A stretch of DNA of 7,879 nucleotides from NCBI GenBank assembly GCA_002402965.1, contig DHGW01000072.1, positions 1 to 7,879 on the forward strand, in the 5' to 3' direction. Position numbers and translations under genes: made by a program. The stretch comes from Bacteroidales bacterium UBA4788. Lineage in GTDB: Bacteria > Bacteroidota > Bacteroidia > Bacteroidales > VadinHA17. Shown here one piece after another: positions 5,390-7,879 of this stretch (the first letter of the stretch is position 1; each line of letters starts with the position of its first letter). The notes beneath the pieces are model-generated. The model was given only the letters and a program-made list of their open reading frames with translations, made no database searches and was not told the origin of the DNA.

Positions 5390-6091
5390 ATGGAGACAAT
5401 GTTTTTACATAACGGAGTATACTGGATTATATTCATAGTATTCATGATCCTGAGCTGGGTTGTCAGTGCCAGGCTGAAATCAAAATTCAGACAGTATTCG
5501 AAGATGCCCATAGCCAGCGGGATGACCGGCCGTGATGTGGCTGAAAAGATGCTGCGTGATAACGGGGTAACGGATGTCACCGTGCACAGCGTTGCCGGAG
5601 AACTGTCCGATCATTATAATCCCCTTAAAAAAACTATTAACCTGAGCCGTGACGTATACTCAGGCGCCAGTGTGGCAGCCGCGGCCGTGGCAGCCCATGA
5701 GACGGGCCATGCCCTGCAGCATGCCCAGGCATATGCATGGCTTGGAATGAGATCAAAGCTCGCTCCGGTGGTAGGATTTGCCTCCAACTGGATCCAGTGG
5801 GTTCTTATTGCAGGACTGGTTCTTCTGAACTCGAGGCCGGAGATACTCCTTATAGGGATCGTTCTGTTTGCCATAACCACGCTCTTCAGCGTCATTACCC
5901 TCCCGGTGGAGATAAACGCCTCAAAGAGGGCGCTGGCATGGCTAGCCGATGCAGGGATAACCTATTCCGGGACGCATGACAAGGCGCAGGATGCACTCAA
6001 GTGGGCTGCATACACATATGTCATTGCGGCGCTGGGCTCACTGGCAACGCTCATCTACTACATAATGCTGTTCCTGGGAGCAAGAAGGTAG
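5390..6091 (+). CDS. YugP-type membrane zinc metallopeptidase
   Basis: The 233-residue protein matches the YugP / Zn_peptidase_2 family of membrane-bound neutral zinc metallopeptidases. The HExxH motif is HETGH at 103-107 (in AAHETGHALQHA), where the two His bind zinc and Glu is the catalytic base. A likely third ligand is Glu174 in LPVEINASKRAL, like the downstream Glu motif of HtpX-type proteases. Hydrophobic segments lie at about 8-26, 134-148, 151-172 and 207-230; the catalytic motif sits between the first two. The substrate is unknown; the HtpX resemblance suggests membrane quality control. A second ATG at 5399 has GGAG 3 nt before it and would give a start at MFLHNGVYW, so the true start is uncertain by three codons. 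I see no clear -7 box for it in the 110-base gap upstream. Confidence 0.9.
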   Translation: METMFLHNGVYWIIFIVFMILSWVVSARLKSKFRQYSKMPIASGMTGRDVAEKMLRDNGVTDVTVHSVAGELSDHYNPLKKTINLSRDVYSGASVAAAAVAAHETGHALQHAQAYAWLGMRSKLAPVVGFASNWIQWVLIAGLVLLNSRPEILLIGIVLFAITTLFSVITLPVEINASKRALAWLADAGITYSGTHDKAQDALKWAAYTYVIAALGSLATLIYYIMLFLGARR

Positions 6092-6110
6092 GCAGAGTTA
6101 TCTGCTACCT
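6086..6110. terminator. bidirectional hairpin containing both convergent stop codons
   Basis: AGGTAGGCAGA and TCTGCTACCT pair as a 10-bp stem with one bulged G and a GTTA loop. It spans the 13-nt gap between the convergent metallopeptidase and methyltransferase genes, and their TAG stops (6089-6091 on plus, 6105-6107 on minus) pair with each other in the stem. No T-tract follows on either strand, so intrinsic termination is uncertain; it may instead protect 3' ends. Confidence 0.45.
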
Positions 6111-6839
6111 CCCTTCGACATAAAGAAATTTTGTCCGCTTCACAAGATACCTGACTACACCCCAGAATAAGATTGCTGCAATCAGAAGCGTCACATACAT
6201 TGGTTCCATGTAGACCCTTCCTGTGACTGCTATGTTGCGGAAGAGGTCAAGGAATGCAAAGACGATGAAGAGGTTGGTTACGCTGTTGTACTCCCTCTTG
6301 AGGACATTCCTGAAAGAGAAAGGCAACCTCGACTTCATGTAGTGCCTGAACCCCGGAATCACCGCCTTAACCCTGAATGCCCATGTATCATATGTCTCAC
6401 CGAACTTGCGGCGCAGGTACTGCTCCTCGGCAAAGATTATCCGCTCATAATAGAGCCAGTATGCCAGCACAAATATTATCACGCACCATACCGACCTGAG
6501 GAACAGCACGGGACCAAGCCACATGAGGAAGTTCCCGACATAGAGCGGATGGCGCATAACGGAGTAAATACCTGTTGTATTGAGATCGTCGGCAAGCTGG
6601 TCTATGACATTGCGGCCCGAGGTGTTCCGCGGTACGTGGCCCACGGTGTATGACCTGAAGAGCTCGCCTGCAACGGAGACAAGTATGCAGGCTATTTCCC
6701 AGGTGTAGTTGAAATAGATTACGCTGCGGTTGGCTACGAAGAGATAAAATACTGCAAGAACCAGGATTGTTGCCGGCAGCCAGCTTCTTCTTCTGAACAG
6801 CCAGTTACCGGATTTCTCAAGTTCATGAACCAATGACAT
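6105..6839 (-). CDS. ICMT/PEMT-type integral membrane methyltransferase
   Basis: The 244-residue membrane protein resembles the isoprenylcysteine carboxyl methyltransferase / phospholipid methyltransferase superfamily, which uses S-adenosylmethionine. The signature is GIYSVMRHPLYVGNFL (about 90-105, the RHPxYxG motif) followed by YYERIIFAEEQYLRRKFGETYDTW (about 130-153), whose Glu residues and the FG-x-x-Y pattern form the cofactor pocket in known members. Hydrophobic segments are at about 22-36, 46-60, 101-131 (two helices), 187-202 and 212-229; the last two lie after the conserved core. The substrate cannot be told: lipids and small isoprenoid-like thiols are both possible for the superfamily. 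The gene lies 35 nt downstream of an outer-membrane protein gene, and a 20-bp palindrome ends 2 nt before its ATG. Confidence 0.82.
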   Translation of the reverse strand: MSLVHELEKSGNWLFRRRSWLPATILVLAVFYLFVANRSVIYFNYTWEIACILVSVAGELFRSYTVGHVPRNTSGRNVIDQLADDLNTTGIYSVMRHPLYVGNFLMWLGPVLFLRSVWCVIIFVLAYWLYYERIIFAEEQYLRRKFGETYDTWAFRVKAVIPGFRHYMKSRLPFSFRNVLKREYNSVTNLFIVFAFLDLFRNIAVTGRVYMEPMYVTLLIAAILFWGVVRYLVKRTKFLYVEGR

Positions 6840-6841
6840 AC

Positions 6842-6861
6842 TTACGGAGTTAACTCCGTAA
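6842..6861. repeat. perfect 20-bp palindrome upstream of the methyltransferase gene
   Basis: TTACGGAGTTAACTCCGTAA is its own reverse complement over all 20 bases. In RNA it would form an 8-bp stem with a TTAA loop. It occupies most of the 35-nt gap between the outer-membrane protein stop and the methyltransferase ATG, ending 2 nt before that ATG. There is no T-tract. It could be an operator for a dimeric regulator, an RNA hairpin limiting ribosome access, or a processing signal; the sequence does not decide. Confidence 0.6.
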
Positions 6862-6874
6862 AAGTATGAAAATT

Positions 6875-7879
6875 TCAGAAACTATACTTAATCCTGATGA
6901 ACCCCACGTTGATCCTGGTCTTTTCACCCCCGATTTCGCTGTCAAAATGCTGATATATCATTGAAAAACCAACGTTTTCAGCCATTGAAAATTCTACTGA
7001 CGGACCGGCATACCAGCCATTCAGATCGGGATACCAGATTGCTGACAATGATATACTTAAAAGAGGCATCGGTGACCAGGTCATCTGAGCCACGGCGCTG
7101 AATTCCGAGAATGCCAGCTGGTCTGCCTTAAGAGTGCCGTCATAGAGCAGCGAGAATTCATTCAGGATAAGAGGATTGTTTGAATACATCACCTGTGCCA
7201 GGGCGGAGATCCTGTCCGAAAATACCCTGTCAACTCCTGCTGTTGCGATCAGGGTACTTTTGTCGTGAGGTGCGTCAGGCAGGGAACGGAACCAGGTTGC
7301 CTCTCCGCGGACACTCCATGAACCTATCGCCCCGGACCATCCTGTGCCTGTAGTGAAGAACTCCTGTTCGGTCTCGCCTGCCAGGAACTGGAGATCAGTA
7401 CTGAAAAGGCTGAATCTCCAGAGCGCTGCGGCAGACAGCTTTCCTTCCCTGTCCAGTTTGACCGCGGCTTCCACTGCCGATGAGGGTCCGGTGGTCAGGA
7501 CAGCCCTGACGGCATCGCTTCCAGGCCTCTCGATGTAGTCAAAATCAAAGAATGAGTAGGTGTTGAAGATGTCATTGGGGTTCCATACCAGTGACTGGCT
7601 CCAGTTGATCCGCTGTCGGCCGGCGGTAATCTGAAAACGGCCGGCGGTGAAATCGACATATGCCCTGTCAATCATGGTATTAAGCACATAAGAAGTTCCG
7701 TCGGAGATGTTCCATGACATATCCGCCCATCCGCGATCGGCAGAGAGGCCGGGGGCATATCCGGGGTCAAGGCTTACCATGTCACCGGTAACGAACCTGT
7801 TCCTCACCTCAATGGCGATGGTGGTTCTGCTTCCCGGATAAGCCTTTAAATTAAGCCTGTTATGAAGCATGGCGCTGTT
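6875..7879 (-). CDS. outer-membrane beta-barrel (porin-like) protein, N-terminus outside the window
   Basis: The frame is open to the right edge; 334 codons are visible (residues before MLHNRLNL continue as NSA), so the signal peptide and true start are missing. The protein is built of alternating polar/hydrophobic strands with aromatic girdle residues, and ends in RINVGFIRIKYSF with a terminal Phe, the usual C-terminal signal recognised by the BAM machinery. A motif at about residues 84-122 counted from MLHNRL (GRQRINW, then NPNDIFNTYSFFDFDYIERPG, then DAVR) resembles the GRQ-W-NP-D-F-NP pattern of DUF1302/alginate-export-like barrels, but family assignment is tentative. The transported substrate is unknown. 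It may be co-transcribed with the methyltransferase gene 35 nt downstream, although the palindrome between them could separate them. Confidence 0.75.
   Translation of the reverse strand, partial: NSAMLHNRLNLKAYPGSRTTIAIEVRNRFVTGDMVSLDPGYAPGLSADRGWADMSWNISDGTSYVLNTMIDRAYVDFTAGRFQITAGRQRINWSQSLVWNPNDIFNTYSFFDFDYIERPGSDAVRAVLTTGPSSAVEAAVKLDREGKLSAAALWRFSLFSTDLQFLAGETEQEFFTTGTGWSGAIGSWSVRGEATWFRSLPDAPHDKSTLIATAGVDRVFSDRISALAQVMYSNNPLILNEFSLLYDGTLKADQLAFSEFSAVAQMTWSPMPLLSISLSAIWYPDLNGWYAGPSVEFSMAENVGFSMIYQHFDSEIGGEKTRINVGFIRIKYSF

Overview
The window looks like chromosomal DNA of a Bacteroidota organism, probably Bacteroidales-like. The signs are the DUF177-rpmF-plsX-fabH gene order, three perfect TAnnTTTG promoter boxes just upstream of start codons, a LytS/LytTR regulatory pair behind LiaF-type membrane proteins, and a beta-barrel protein ending in Phe. 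There are no mobile elements, CRISPR arrays, rRNA or tRNA genes that I can see. Coding density is high, and no gene-free stretch exceeds about 180 bases.

Positions 1-1848 (minus strand) hold a fatty acid/phospholipid and ribosome cluster, read from right to left: a DUF177/YceD protein, ribosomal protein L32 (rpmF), PlsX, and the first 51 codons of FabH, which runs off the left edge. The genes are closely spaced or overlap (17 nt, 27 nt, then a 4-nt ATGA overlap), so they form one operon starting from a promoter near 1869-1876.

Positions 2031-4968 (plus strand) hold a divergently transcribed four-gene unit. It encodes a small four-helix membrane protein, a LiaF-like protein with the same membrane domain plus a C-terminal IFGG-repeat domain, a LytS-type sensor histidine kinase, and a LytTR response regulator. 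I read it as an envelope-stress three-component system like LiaF-LiaS-LiaR, but with a different kinase class and DNA-binding domain. It is the most interesting part of the window.

Positions 4965-6091 hold yidD (minus strand, overlapping the regulator gene tail to tail by 4 nt) and a YugP-type membrane zinc metallopeptidase (plus strand). They are divergent, 110 bases apart.

Positions 6105-7879 (minus strand) hold an outer-membrane beta-barrel protein, cut by the right edge, followed 35 nt later by an ICMT/PEMT-type membrane methyltransferase. A perfect 20-bp palindrome fills most of that gap. A hairpin containing both stop codons separates the methyltransferase from the convergent peptidase gene. 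Most of the window therefore concerns the cell envelope: lipid synthesis, envelope sensing, membrane insertion, membrane proteolysis and an outer-membrane channel-like protein.
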